NCBI GenBank assembly: GCA_020740775.1
Contig: JAHEWK010000013.1
Location: 2,170,001-2,234,000, forward strand
Direction of reading: 5' to 3'
DNA length: 64,000 nt
From: Ilyonectria destructans
Lineage: Eukaryota > Ascomycota > Sordariomycetes > Hypocreales > Nectriaceae
Shown: in pieces, positions 31,698 through 44,555 of the stretch
Position numbering within the stretch: the stretch's first letter is position 1
Layout of the letters: the number at the start of each line of letters is the position of its first letter
Notes under the pieces: model-generated
The model's database searches: none
The model's input: the letters and a program-made list of their open reading frames with translations, nothing else
Told to the model about the DNA's origin: nothing
Position numbers and translations under genes: made by a program

Positions 31698-34600
31698 TCC
31701 AAGCGGTCAAGACCAGGCATGATGATGGTCATGAACCAGGTCAGCCATTGACTGTCATGAGGCTGGTTTTTGATGGGGAATAAACGCCAATTTACGTACG
31801 GAAAATGCACCCCAGCCCAGCAGCTCTCATCGCCGCAAGCCCGTCGCCACCCTCGTCGACTTTCTTGTCCTACCCCAGGTCTTGGCCGCAGTGCTATCCC
31901 CTGCCCCCCAGATGGAGAATCATGGAGACGACCAAGAGCATGCTCGACAGCTTTCAGCGCCCGCCGCCACCCCAATGCCCAGACTGCGATTGTGACGGTG
32001 AGAGCGCCAGTCTCGGCTTCCATCCCTCCGGTCACGCCAAGAGCTGTGAAGCGAGGAACGACCGGTTGATGAAACATCTTTGCCTCGGTCGTGAACAACC
32101 ACACAGACGCAACCCTCGCTCCCAGCCTGCAGCGAGCCACATAAGCCATCATCGCCATCCGGTCGATGCAGCCTGCGGGCGTCATGCCACGAGGCACAAC
32201 CCCAGCCCTGTTGCATGAGAGGTCCTGTGCAGCTTGCCGGACGACCGGCGGGCCGCCTATCGTCCTGTGGGGGTTGCCGCCCTATAGCGTGCGCGGGTTG
32301 GGTGAGCGAGTGAACGATCGAGTTTTTGCCTCCGTTGGTCTCGATTCTGATAGACTTGACGGCGGCAAGTGAGTGTAGCAGATAGCTCTCCGATATCCAG
32401 GTTGGGGCCGCTGGATGTGGATAGAAGGGCCTGTGGAGGACGCAATGCGCCCCTGCTTACCTCGCCTTGATCTGGGGGATCTGTCTTGCCTTGCCTGGCT
32501 GTCGGTTGCTTCACTTTGCTTTGCCTCCTCTTTTCTCTATGCCCTTATCTGGGGGGCTTTTGCCATTGTCCTCGCGTGGCAAGCCTTCAACTCTGTCCCC
32601 TGGCGGCGTAATCTGCCATACCTCGATTCAGAGCTTGTGTTTGTGTTGCGCCGTGCGATGTAACGGTCCCCGGATTCAACGTCTCAGCCCCCTTTCGTGT
32701 CGACCGTACGCGACTGTCTCCCTGCCATCCGTTTCGGCCTACCTAGCTAGTTTGATCGCCTGTAACCCCGTTTGTGCATATCAAAAACTTGTTGCTATAT
32801 TGCACGATACGGATTGCGGCCGCGAGTCTTCTTTGTTTCTTGTGTTGGACGTGGCACAAGCATCAGACTTACACGAGCTTCGTCGTCGTCACCAATTGTC
32901 TCTCATGCGTCTTGGCAGCGTGTGAGAGCCACTATCCTCTCATCGACGGGGCGCTCCGATGGCCTGCACCCAGGGTCCCTCTTCGCTCTCCCACGTTGCA
33001 CGCGCCTTGGCGATATCGTCTCCGTTCGAGGCCCGTGGGCGTTTTATCTGTTGCAGGGTCTCTGCGTCGCCCAGTCCACCCATCCATCCAGCTCGGCCGC
33101 CCACCCCCCTAGGTACAATTTCATCTACCGTGCGGTCTTTGTTTGCTACGCGCTCTGTGCTCGTTGCCGGAGCAAGAAGGACAAAGCGTGTGAGAGAAGG
33201 GGAGATCTCTCCACATCCTGCAGGATTGAGTGGTTCTCGTTCGCCAGGGAGACCAAGCCCACACACGACCGTCCAGTCGCCGGTCCGCGGTGATGAGAGT
33301 GACGCATCTGTTCATATAAGGTATGCACACATGGTATTACCACTGTGGGTATCGGGCCCGTTCTCTCGCGTTTGCGTTTCGTCCGCCCTCCGCGGCGCTG
33401 TGCTGCGCGGCCAGTTGTTCCCGTCCAGACCAGGACTCATCAGTCCACTTTCCCGACGCCTTTGCGCCGAGGGCGGGCCCGCAGCTGTGCTGGTCTCTTT
33501 CACGCGCTGGCTCGCCCGGGTGCAACAGGAAATTGGTGCCTGCGAGTGTCTTGTTTCTGTTTTCTTTCCAGCTGTGTGGATGGGCTGAGTCGGCGGGTTC
33601 CGGGGGTGAGTGTCGTCCCAGAAGGTGTTGCTTGGTGCCCTCTTTGCCTCGCGTGTGGTTATGCAGAATGAGGTTTCAGAAAGTTCCTTCTTAGCGGGAC
33701 GTCGGTTGGTCGTGTGTCCTGTGAGCAAAGAGACAATCACCAGGACCGAGCGCCTTTTTTGGCTTGTTCATCGTGAAGTTATCGTGTAGTGGAGTGGGAT
33801 CTGGCATCGTCTGTGTGGGAGGGCGGGTGATGCTGTTTCAGCTTTCGGGTCGAGACGGAGATCGAGACGGAGAGGAATGGGCTCTGTGTCTCGCGAGCGT
33901 TAAGCTTGTTCGATGTGGTTGTCCTGGGGAGAAACATTCCAACGACGTACCGTACCATTAGAGGGAGGTCTTGCATGTTTGGACTTGTCTTGTGAGATTA
34001 TGGGCCGGTTTGCTGCGTTTCCCTTTACCATTCAACCTCCTGGGCTTATTGCGTAGCGAGATATGTTCTCTGGAGATTGTTGCCACGGAGAGCTTTCAGT
34101 ATCTATCTTCTCGGACATGTATTCGTTAGACAGTCTCGTGTCCATTCCAGTTGTCCCCAAACTCAATGACAGATCTACGCCTGCAGCAGTGACAAGATCG
34201 CTAGAGTTTCTCGAGTATAATCACCACTCGCAACAACTTGATAACCACGCATATGAAACACAGTCGATGAATAGTGAATCCGTGTCTCTTTAAATTTCCC
34301 CGTCTTCCTGTCTTACTGGAAACATTATGTATCCTGGTGATTGAGGTCATTTTTGCAGATGTGTCCGTGTGGCTCTAGGGTAGTTCGTCGTCACTCGAAG
34401 ATCACGAATGAAGTTGGGATTGAGTCTATCAAAGCTAATTGTTAAGGTGACTTATCTGCGTGTATTAGCACAGTATAGAGTTCGCGTATTTTGGCAAGAT
34501 AGAGGGTTAATAGCGCGTGGTTAAAGAATTACTACAATATTTGCCCAGCTGCACCATTATAACTCTCAAGCTTCATCACGACAGGAACCCATCACTACAC

Positions 34601-34961
34601 GCCCCCCAAACTCTTCACATCAGGTACTTGCAAGACACATTCACTGTTTGAGCAACTTCAAGTAATTGATAATAGTTATTTTAGTGAAGCTACTAGCCAA
34701 TACTTCCGGCTTGTCTAAATTACCCTCCCCTTGCCCTAGCAGATGGTCGCGTATTGTACCCTCGAGGCTCCGTAGCTATGAACGCTTCACCAGTCGTAAT
34801 TCACTAGATTTGAGACCCAACCCCCAAACTTTTATAGCATGAGAACATGTGAATCGTGCCGCCAACGCCCTTCGATCAAAGCAAAAGTAAAACAATGCAG
34901 AAAAAGGTCGCCCTATCCGTTCCGTTCGGGTATCATCAAGCTGTCTCTCTCTCTCCATCCC

Positions 34962-37541
34962 CTAGTTACCTGGGCTCGGGTCAGGGAACGAAAAGCCCGC
35001 AGGGAAGTTGGGCATGCCGTTGGGCAAGGTGCCGATGCCGAAGGGGAACCCAGCCATCATGTTCTGCTGCTGCTGGACGCCCATGTTGATGTCGTCACGG
35101 CGGTCGTCGCGGTGGTCTTCGCCACGGCGATGATGATTGCCGTTGACACCGTTGCTGCCATGGCCGTTGCTACCATTGTTTTCGCGGCCTCCTCGTCGCC
35201 AGCGAGAAAGATCATCGTCGCGGTTGCGAGTCGACTTGGGTCCGTTGCTGCCGCCCTTGTCGGTCTGCATGCGTCGGCTAATTGCCTTGGAGGAAACTCC
35301 CGCACCAATCTCGATATCGGGCTCCTCAACACACATACCGGCCTCGATGGGACGGCCGCCGCTACCGCCGAAAGGGGCGGTCAACATCCACTTGCGATCG
35401 GCTTCGGTGAGCTTGTGGATGGGAATGACGCTGACACCAGTCGAATAGTCGCTGCAGTCTCTAGGACCGAAGCCGACACCCCAGCGAGTCTTTGTAACGA
35501 TCAGCTATCACTTCATCAAAGAGTGCAAAATATTGGCAACTTACACGAAGGGGCACTTCTAGGTTTCGAGTATCCTCGGTGCCGTCCTTGGCAGTGACGG
35601 CATCCTTGCGGGTGAGCATCTTGACGAAAGCATGTCGCTTGTCCTTGTTGACGATGCAGGTCTGTACAGTACCAAAGCGGCTAAAAATGTTGCGCAGTTC
35701 GTTCTCGGAGCATCTGAATTGGGGTTAGCATCGCCAGGATTGGCAAGATTGGGGTCACAGTTGGAGACAAGGCTGTACTCACGTTACCCCTCCTACGAAG
35801 AGGGTTCGGCTCAAGACCTTGATCGAGCCCGGAGGCAGGTTGGGATCGAATTCAATCCACTTGTCGCCCTGCTGAGGCTCCTCGGATGGGCTGGGACTCC
35901 GGCCACGGCGTCCGGGCGGGCTACGCTGGCGATAGTCACCTCCACGGCGCTCATCGTGGCGACCACGATTCGGCGAGTTACGGCCATGGTCCATCCGGTC
36001 ACGTCCATTTCGGGGCGATCCACGGGCTCCCCAACCTCTGTCGGGGGACCGCGATCGCGATCGGCCGTGATATCTTGGAGGAGATCTTGTACGGTCTTGG
36101 TAGTCCCTATCACGTGATTCACCGGGCTGCATCAACGGGCCTCCCCATGCTGGTTGACCAGCCGCATATGGATTCTGCGGCGTCGGCACGGGAGGTTGAG
36201 GGGTTGGTACAGCCCCCGCTCCTCCGCTGCCCATCCCTTGGATCAAAGCCGGGATCTTGTCAAATGGAACACCCTGATCGGCAAGTGCCTTGATCAGCAA
36301 GATCTGCTGCTGGACGTTCGGATCTAGCCCGCCTCCCGTGGCCCCGCCGCCGGGAAGAGCGACGGGGAACGGGTTGGGCGCATTACTCGGGTTGTTCGGG
36401 ATAGCACCTGGAAGAGCATTCTGGCCCGGCATCTGAGGCAGAGCAAAGGGCAGAGACGGCACATTTACAGGCTGCGAGGTCGGGGGGTAGGATACGGGCA
36501 TCTGGGCCTGCGGCAGAGCCGACGACACTGGTAGCGGCAATCCCGTGGCAGGCATATTATACGACGCAGTCGGAGCCGGGAGGACTGAGGGAGCCGGAGG
36601 CATACTGGTGTTTTGGCGCGCAATATTGGCGAGAGCCTCCAAGATGGAGGAGCCGTTGGGGGCTGGGAGTCCTGCGGGGGGGCCAGACTTGCCCTGCAGC
36701 GAAGCCATCAGATTGGGCGGAGGACTACCAGGAGGTGTTGTGGAGGTTGCTACAATATACGGGTTAGAACTTGCGTGTTTCCCCAAGGTTGGGAACATGA
36801 ACCCAGCATGTGGGATATTGTCCGAGGACGACGTACTTGGTGGAGGGGCACTGAGCTTGTCCTTGAAGGACTCGATCATTAGCGTGGGGAAGGTTTGGCC
36901 CTTCTCCCAGATGTCAAGGAGCTTCTTAATCTTTTCCTGCACGTCGGGTGTTATGTGAGTTACAATCCAAATGATACGAGACGTGATGATGATGAGCAGA
37001 ATCATGGGTTTTGGCAGGTCGCGGCGCCGACCTGCCTCGATGATGCGTCGTGACACAAAGTCCACATGGACAGCTACACAAGGGAAATATTGCGAGTACA
37101 AAGATGCGTACCTTTTGCTCCTCTGGGGCGGTTTGCAGGATGTCATTCATCAAAACGGGCATGAGTTCCGTCACTCTGTGGACGCCAGCGGCGTAGGTTC
37201 CATCCTGGGCAGAGCTGTTTATTGCCTGTGCCTGGGCCTTTGCCTGCTCCAGCCATTTTCGGGTTACAGAGTCTACGACGTAGAGTACTCCCAACTTGTG
37301 TGTTCCTGGTGCCTTCTTGAAGTGGGTGTAGATCTTCTGGATGAGGACAGACTCGGACTGTCGGGTAATGGGTCAGTAACTGCGGGACAAATGGAGACGA
37401 CTATGTCCGTGGAAAGCATACCTGGATGTTGGAGACACAGAGCGATGTGAGACTGGTGATGCGAGATCCGGAAACTCCTGGGGGCTTCAAATTCAGCATG
37501 GCCTGGAGGCCAGCTTCTAGGTCTGCTACTGCGGAAGCCAT
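34962..37541 (-). CDS. nrd1: NRD1/Seb1-type RNA-binding protein with CID and RRM
   Basis: This protein couples the RNA polymerase II C-terminal domain to nascent RNA for transcription termination and 3' processing. Six exons are inferred: 37422-37541, 37112-37357, 36837-36936, 35783-36749, 35545-35713 and 34962-35489 (709 residues). Residues 1 to about 150 form the CTD-interacting domain (ITSLTSLCVSNIQ, then KAPGTHKLGVLYVVDSVTRKW, then LMNDILQTAPEEQKEKIKKLLDIWEKG). A long P/Q/A/G-rich region follows. An arginine/serine-rich segment (DRTRSPPRYHGRSRSRSPDRG) precedes the RRM (RNP2-like LFVGGV at about 472-477; RNP1-like KRHAFVKM in exon 5). The conserved block after the RRM (RWGVGFGPRDC, then IPIHKLTEADRKWM) is typical of Nrd1/Seb1. 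The tail is rich in N, G, H, D and R. Intron 3 is 87 nt and in frame, so a 29-residue longer isoform is possible. Confidence 0.92.
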
Positions 37542-40532
37542 GGCGGGCAGAAGGAATCCTCGGACTACACGGGATGCCGCAAAAGAACAGTCCTAGATAT
37601 AGACGATAACCCGGAACGGACGCGGTCGGGAAATGTCAAAACGTGTGGTGAGGATCTGAAGCACGCGAGAAGAGAGGAAAGTAAAAATTTCCCGTGTGCG
37701 GATTTTTTGCCGCGTCTGTCAGGTACGAAGGCCGGGGGCCCGTTTACGCAGTCGCGACTGACGGTGTATACGAGAAGACTCAGGGTCGCTATGTCGCGAA
37801 TACAAAGAAGGCAGGCCTCAGGAGTACGGGATGGTATGGTACGTGTTGTGCCAGAAACGCTCTTCCTTCTACTGTGGTGCCAGGACTCTCGACGTTACTG
37901 AGGCTAGAAGCAGCTGCGGAAAGCGCCAAACGGGTCCGTCTAGAAGTCGTCGACACTACGGGGTGTCGAGGAGAGTACAGGTGGTTGAAGGAGAGTAGCA
38001 GCCCGTTTCGTCTGGATGGGCGCGATGGTGATGGTCGAGATGGTCGTCGTCGTGTGACGATGGAGTGATGTGAACGGAGGAAAAGAGGGAGGCGAAGAGG
38101 GTGCCTGGTGGAGTCAGTTTTGGGTCACATGGAATGCGAAACGCGAAAGAGGGCGAGGCGCAATTTGCCGGTGTTTAAGCGGCAGAGAGATAACAGGCAG
38201 TGAAAAGCTTGCATGTGGACCCATAATATATGGCAGCCTGACAGTGATGTCATGTGCAGAATCAGTCATGTGCAATCACACGTGACTTTCATCATTGCGG
38301 TGGGTTATCCTTCTTCCTCTTAGGTATGGAAGACTTGCAGCTACGGAGCGGTTGGATGGCTGTGGATGGATATTCCGGTTACGTTAGGCAAGTCCCTCCC
38401 GGAGGGAAGCGGCAACTTATCCCAACCCTCTCTCTATAAGTGGTACTCGAATTGAGCTGTTTTGAAGGCCCCGTCATCGGCGGTCGGTCAAGAACAGAAC
38501 GACCACCCCAGGATGAGCAGGACCACATGGCGCACCGTGAGATGTACAGGTGACAACGTGGCTCAGGTCCCGAGGCCTACCTACAGGGCACGGCAATGCA
38601 GGCGAATTTTTTTTTTACCCTTGGTGAAGGCGAAAATGCCAGCAGCTACCCTGGAGGCGGCATCAATGGGGGCACGGAGGTTGGAATAGCCGACGACAGC
38701 TGCGCCAAGCGCGTCACAGAACTGAGCTGTCGGTCGATCGGATGCTATGGAACTACTTTAGCAGGCCGAATTGGGGGGAGACTTGGTGGGTACATACTTG
38801 TTTATTCCGTGTCTGCGCAAGCTGTCAGAGATTCGGAGAGGAGGGGTGAGGGGAGCTTTCTCCTCACGGCTCCTCCAAGCACAACATGGGCAGCCAAAAA
38901 TGGGTTCTCTGTTGGCGCCGGATGGAGGGGGCTTCGGCAGTCCGAGCATGCGCCGCAGGGAAGGGTCTGGAGGGCCGGTGGCGGCGGCAATGGGGCACGG
39001 GATATCCGGGCGCCCACGCTGGAGCAGCCCTGGGCCCCTCCTTGAGAGAATCTCAGCTGGAGCTAGAGCAAGAACAGGCAGGCCAGATCCGGGCTACGGA
39101 GGGCTGGCAAGCATGGAGAGCATGGAGGGCATGGGAGGGGCACTAATCCTACGTTAGCAGGAACCCATCTGACGTCAAGGATACCTGGAAGGCCAGCGTG
39201 TGGCCGAGGTCCCCCGAGCAAACCAAACGTGGGCACCTCCACTATTCGGTAGCATCTGGCCCCAAAAGAAGCGCTGTGCAGTGGATTCCAGAGCAGACAA
39301 CACTGTCTAGCACTGTCGGGGCGGTTGGCCCGAGTAAGGGGCTGCTGCGTTGTTTCTGTGGATGAGCTGTGGATGAGCGGCGCCCACGGGGCACGACACC
39401 CTCGCCTCTCACCTCAAACTCATGTACCCTGGGCAACTGGGACGGAATTGGGCCAGCATTCGTCGAGCAACGCAGCTAGTTGCAGCCCAGCTGTGCAATT
39501 GGACTGGTGGCGTAGTGCGTACAGTAACGCCCGGAGCTGGGCCCAGCAACGGGATGGTGGAGGGGAGGAGGGCGGATAGTGGGAGGTACTTGGTTGGGGG
39601 ATGTCACTCCCAGGTTCCTCCCTCCTCCGTGTGAATGACGGTGGACGTCTATTTCCGAGCATCCCGTCCGTCCAGATCCTGCTGCATCCGACACCAAAAA
39701 CAATACCCTCACTTCACATGCTGACGACCGGCGTTGGGCAGTGACACCAAGACAGGATCGGAGTGGCTTGGACATGCACACTCATGCGTTTGATCACTTG
39801 CTCTCACACACACACACCTCAAATTTAAAAATTCCGGGCAACGCAATTGACGCTGAAATGGCTGCCGTGGCGGCACGAACTCCTCCTCCACTGGCTGCAA
39901 GCCCTCCCTCTTCCTTCCTTTTCCTTCCTCCCCGGGCCAAGCAACCCCAGACGGATGTAGGCAGGCTGGCGGGCCAGCTGTTGGGGGGGCCAGGCTCTGA
40001 GCGACGTTGAATTGGAGGATGCATCGGCGGTTCGACCAGGGTTACGGGCGATGGATGGGATTTTTTTTTGGGGCTTGCAGGTTGGGGGTGGTACCTCAGT
40101 CCCTCACAGGCTACCGGGCGACCTGGCCCCAGGAGCCTCCCCCAGCGGCGCCCCCAGCTCCCCAGAGGGCGCGCACTGTCCCCTGTAAAACCCTGCAACA
40201 AACGGCCCCCCCTGTAGATGCGCCCCGTAACTTGGCGCTGCGACACTGCAACTGCAACACTGCGACAACCGACGACGTATCCGTGGATTGTACCTTCTGG
40301 AGCTGGAGGCACGCTTCCGTGGCCACTGCCTCCCCAGCTCCACTGTCCCACACCCCCCGTCTCCGTCCCCGTCTCCGAGGAGGTCACGGCCGGCCTATTT
40401 TTTCTACCTGCGCCTTTTTTACTTGGACTCTTCCTCTTTTCTATCCTCTCATCTCTCCCCGGCTTCTCCGCCACTCTGTTCTTTCTTCCTCCTGCACCGT
40501 CCCGTCCTTGCTCCATCATCTCGCTGTTCATC
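37542..40532. other. 3-kb divergent intergenic region between the nrd1-like gene and citrate synthase
   Basis: This is the shared promoter region of two divergent genes. Open frames are short or compositional. An (AC)n run is near 39806-39818 and GCATGGAGA/GCATGGAGG direct units are near 39110-39130. The minus-strand 271-codon frame overlapping the start of citrate synthase is rejected. No gene is supported. Confidence 0.5.
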
Positions 40533-41434
40533 ATGGCCTCTGTCACCCGTCTCAGCAACGCTGCCCTGCGGGCTTCCCTCCGCACCTCCGTCAACGGCTC
40601 CGCCTTCAACGCCGTCCGATGCTATTCGGCCAAGACTCAGGTATGTACGGGGAGCCCTTGACGAGCCCAATTCCTCGGCTATGGTTCACCATCACTAACA
40701 CCCGACGCAGACCCTCAAGGAGCGATTCGCCGAGCTGCTGCCCGAGAAGATCGAGCAGGTCAAGGCCCTCCGCAAGTGAGTCGCCCTCCCCACCACCGAT
40801 GGCCAATACTCCCGCCGACGTTTGGTCGTCGTGTCGCGGACATTGGCCATTGGCCGTTGGCATTTGCCGCGCCTTTGATATACATGCTGACATTCAATGG
40901 CAGGGAGCATGGCTCCAAGGTCATCGACACCGTCACCCTCGACCAGGTCTATGGCGGTGCCCGTGGCATCAAGTCCCTTGTCTGGGAGGGTTCCGTCCTC
41001 GATGCTGAGGAGGGTATCCGATTCCGTGGCAAGACCATCCCCGAGTGCCAGGAGCTTCTCCCCAAGGCCCCCGGTGGCAAGGAGCCTCTCCCCGAGGGTA
41101 AGTTCCAAGATTCACGATTTGCGACCCCACGCGCATTGGCCGTGGGTGCGCTTTGCGGCATGTGCTGACCCCCGCTCCCACAGGTCTTTTCTGGCTTCTC
41201 CTGACCGGCGAGGTCCCTACCGAGCAGCAGGTCCGTGACCTCTCTGCCGAGTGGGCTGCCCGATCCGATCTCCCTAAGTTCGTCGAGGAGCTCATCGACC
41301 ACTGCCCGACCGACCTCCACCCCATGGCTCAGTTCTCCCTGGCCGTGACTGCTCTCGAGCACACCTCCAGCTTCGCCAAGGCCTACGCCAAGGGCATCAA
41401 CAAGAAGGAGTACTGGGGCTACACCTTTGAGGAT

Positions 41435-41469
<35 letters not shown>

Positions 41470-42297
41470 CTCGCGCATCTACCAGAACGTCTTCAAGGGC
41501 GGCAAGGTTGCCCCCATCCAGAAGGACAAGGATTACTCCTTCAACTTCGCCAACCAGCTCGGATTCGGCGAGAACAAGGACTTTGTTGAGCTCATGCGTC
41601 TGTACCTGACCATCCACACCGACCACGAGGGTGGCAACGTCAGCGCCCACGCCACCCACCTGGTTGGCAGCGCCCTCAGCTCCCCCTTCCTGTCTCTCGC
41701 CGCCGGTCTCAACGGTCTGGCCGGTCCCCTGCACGGCCTGGCCAACCAGGAGGTGCTCAACTGGCTCACTGAGATGAAGAAGGTTGTTGGCGATGACCTC
41801 AGCGACAAGGCCATCACCGATTACCTCTGGTCTACCCTGAACGCCGGACGTGTCGTCCCCGGTTACGGCCACGCCGTTCTCCGCAAGACTGACCCCCGTT
41901 ACACCGCTCAGCGCACTTTCGCCCAAGGTACGTAGTCGACCCGCTCGCACTTTTTATTTTTATTTTTAGCTTGAACAGAGATGCTAACAACGCCACAGCC
42001 AACATGCCTGACGACCCCATGTTCAAGCTCGTCAGCCAGGTCTACAAGATCGCCCCCGGTGTCCTGACTGAGCACGGCAAGACCAAGAACCCCTACCCCA
42101 ACGTCGACGCCCACTCTGGTGTCCTTCTCCAGTACTATGGCTTGAACGAGGCCAGCTACTACACCGTCCTCTTCGGTGTTTCGCGAGCCATTGGTGTCCT
42201 CCCCCAGCTGATCATCGACCGTGCTTTCGGCGCCCCCATCGAGCGCCCCAAGTCCTTCTCCACCGAGAAGTGGATCGAGATCACCAAGAAGCTGTAA
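40533..42297 (+). CDS. cit1: Mitochondrial citrate synthase
   Basis: It condenses acetyl-CoA with oxaloacetate to citrate in the mitochondrial matrix. Exons are 40533-40640, 40711-40775, 40904-41097, 41184-41927 and 41999-42297 (469 residues). The N-terminus has few acids and is rich in S, R and A, ending near RCYSAKTQ, as in cleavable mitochondrial presequences. The three catalytic elements are present: the histidine of HEGGNVSAH, the second histidine in the family signature [13 protein letters not shown] (349-361), and the aspartate of [14 protein letters not shown]. There is no peroxisomal C-terminal signal (it ends ITKKL), so this is the mitochondrial rather than the peroxisomal form; methylcitrate synthase is a close paralogue and cannot be fully excluded by eye. 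Codon bias is strong, consistent with high expression. The YHM2 carrier gene follows on the same strand. Confidence 0.96.
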
Positions 42298-44555
42298 ATG
42301 GGATTACGAAGCAGTGGATGAAAAAGAAAGGAAACGGACAGACGAAGGAACGAGGACAACGAGTTGTTCACTACGAGGAGGGATGCCAGGCGGATGGCAA
42401 GCAAGGATTTGCCAACACCAATGGCGCTTGTACAATACAACGGGACTGTTTTCGTTTGGTAATGAGCCACACAGGTCGTCGCGAAGCGGGCCTGAATGAT
42501 TTTTTACAATTAAGATGATGCATGGTCTGCGCGCAGGGCACATGCAAGAATGCGCAAACGTGATTGTGGTGGTGATGCCGATTGGACCCTTGTTGTGATG
42601 TTTCTGTGGGTTTGGAGATTGTTGACGCTGACGTCGATATCGGAGGCCAGATTTTGAATGCCGTCCTGCGTCAGCGCCGATCTGACATTTTTTTTTTCTT
42701 TTCCATCTTTTCTAAACCCAGGTGTTGACCCCAAAGAAAATACCCATGCATCAAAGTGTGTCATGGCGACAAGGGTCCAGTCCGCCAAAGCTCGAGTGCC
42801 AGGCGCCACAGGATCTCTGATCCGGGCCGCGACCGGGGAGCTTGGGTGGGCGTTTCCGAAGACTCGCAGCGAGTCCCAGGGGCTCAACAATCGGCGTTGG
42901 GAGTTGAGAGAGCGCTGGGCAGGGCTGTTGAGAGCAGTAAAGGGCGGCCCTAATTTGCCAACAGCGCGCCACAGGGGCCAGATGCGGACTGTGAGTGGCC
43001 AGACTGGGGACTCCTAGGACGCGGGAGGCTGGACGAGGCCAACTATTGAATAATTGAACGGGAGTGTGAGAGGTGACAGGCAGGGATTGGGATGTTCTGC
43101 AACTAGAGGTAAGATGTTTTACGTGGGCCAGCCACAGCACAGCAGAGCAGCTTTGTGTAGTGAGGTAGCGGTCTGGGTGAGCCGGTCCTTGCTGAGGCGT
43201 CCCAAGTTAAGTTAAAGCTGCGGTTGTGCTGGCTGCTGTGCTGCTTGTTGCTGCTCGTTGCTGTGTGCTCTTGTACTTGGCACCCAACCACGCGTGGACT
43301 TTGATGTCCGTGGCGGTGGATCGCCCGTGCTCGGCCGGGTTGACTGTAGACAGGGAGCAAATCGGGGAATGGGGATTCTCGGGTTCATTTTGTTGTGCGG
43401 TTGGCTGGCTGGGCCAATGGTTTTTGTTTCTCTTTCTGGCTTTTTGGCTTTTTGGCTTTTTTTTTTCTGGACCATGGGTTCTCCATCCAGCTCTCGGCAC
43501 GCCAACGAAGAATAGCTCCGCCCGTCTTTTTCTCGTTGATGTCTCAGCTCAGTTTCACAGGCTTTCGTTGCAGCTCAGGCCGAGCTTCAGGGAAACAAGC
43601 TAGGTCCGTCCGCCCCCCCACGGAAGGACGCTCCGAATGTGCGCTGGGTCACACCCCTCACCTCCATTCCGTTCCCCTCCCGCCCCGGATTTCACATGGC
43701 ATGGCTCCGGCTCGGCTTGTCATGGCATAGCATGGCGTCCGGTCCAACCAGCGTCTGGGGCGCAGTGCATCGGTCATGACTTAGGTGAGGAGGTATGTAC
43801 CTCGGGCTGTATGTAGAGATAGACAGACAGATACGGGCTGTGCTGTGCTGAGATGAGGTGTGCTGAGGTGTGCTGAGCTAGCAGCTTCTCTTGGTTTTTG
43901 TTGTGTGAGCATTTAATAGCAATCTGTCATCCTGTCGACTGTGCACTTGTGCCTTCCCCTTCCTTCTTCACTCATCACCGTCTCAGGTATAACAGCACCG
44001 CATCATATCTCTCTCTGTAAGTCGCCTCCCTCTCCTAAATTAAAAATCCAACCCTGGGGAGCATACATACGTGCACTACAAGACCCGTTCTAAGCCACGC
44101 ATTCCCGCCTCCCTGTCGGTCTGTCTGCCTCTATACCGCTCCACCCCCTGCGCGAGCCCCAAATTACAAAGCCTCGCCAGAAACTGGTCAACGGGTAGAG
44201 CAACAATTACCAGAAACACGTGCTAAAACCGGACCCCTCCAGCGAGCCAGAAACACAAAAAGCCCGGGCTACTCCAGCGGATTCCTCCCGAACCGCCCTC
44301 TCCCTCAACCTCGGCTTTCCCTCCGCAGAACCCTCGCTCCCAGCAAATCCGCAATCCTCACTGCTCTCAGTCTTCGTCGCATCTGACTCAGCAAGCTTTT
44401 CCCCACGCTTGCTTCCCTGAAATCGCTCCCTGCCGCGCACCTGCTGCACCGCAAGCTCCCGCGTCTATTTTTCCCACTTCCCCCCTCTCCCCAACTCGCG
44501 ACGAAGCTCCCTCTTCCCTTGGTCAGGGCCCCTTATTCTGCGACATCACCAAGTC
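42298..44555. other. 2.3-kb region between citrate synthase and yhm2
   Basis: It contains the citrate synthase 3' UTR and the yhm2 promoter/leader. CTG-rich tracts occur at 43215-43265 and a TGTGCTGAG-type tandem near 43847-43880. A GTAAGT at about 44018 could open an intron in the yhm2 leader. No gene is supported. Confidence 0.5.

Larger units (their letters stand above)
23864..34961. other. 11.1-kb interval without a supportable protein gene
   Basis: This spans from the pma1 start to the 3' end of the nrd1-like gene, both minus strand. The first few hundred bases must hold the pma1 leader and promoter, and the last few hundred the nrd1-like 3' UTR (A+T-rich from about 34300). I checked the open frames on both strands. 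The longest are about 180-276 codons, overlap one another, are rich in R, S, P, H and C, and show no domain, no consistent exon structure and no family motif. Sub-features seen are CT-rich direct repeats near 24240-24300 and 24470-24520, a T22 tract at 30430-30451, a 10-base tandem at 31671-31697, and scattered TACGGAGTA/TACTCCGTA words. No tRNA or rRNA was recognised. The interval could be long regulatory DNA, unannotated non-coding transcripts or relic sequence. Confidence 0.55.

Noticed and set aside
31646..32197. 183-codon minus-strand frame in the 11-kb gap
   Set aside because: No recognisable motif, no clear start context, and plus-strand frames of similar length overlap.
39794..40609. 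271-codon minus-strand frame at the citrate synthase promoter
   Set aside because: It begins inside the first citrate synthase exon, has G/R/S/P-rich composition and shows no conserved block.
40949..41950. 333-codon minus-strand frame opposite citrate synthase
   Set aside because: Same codon-bias effect. It runs across citrate synthase exons and introns and has no family motif.
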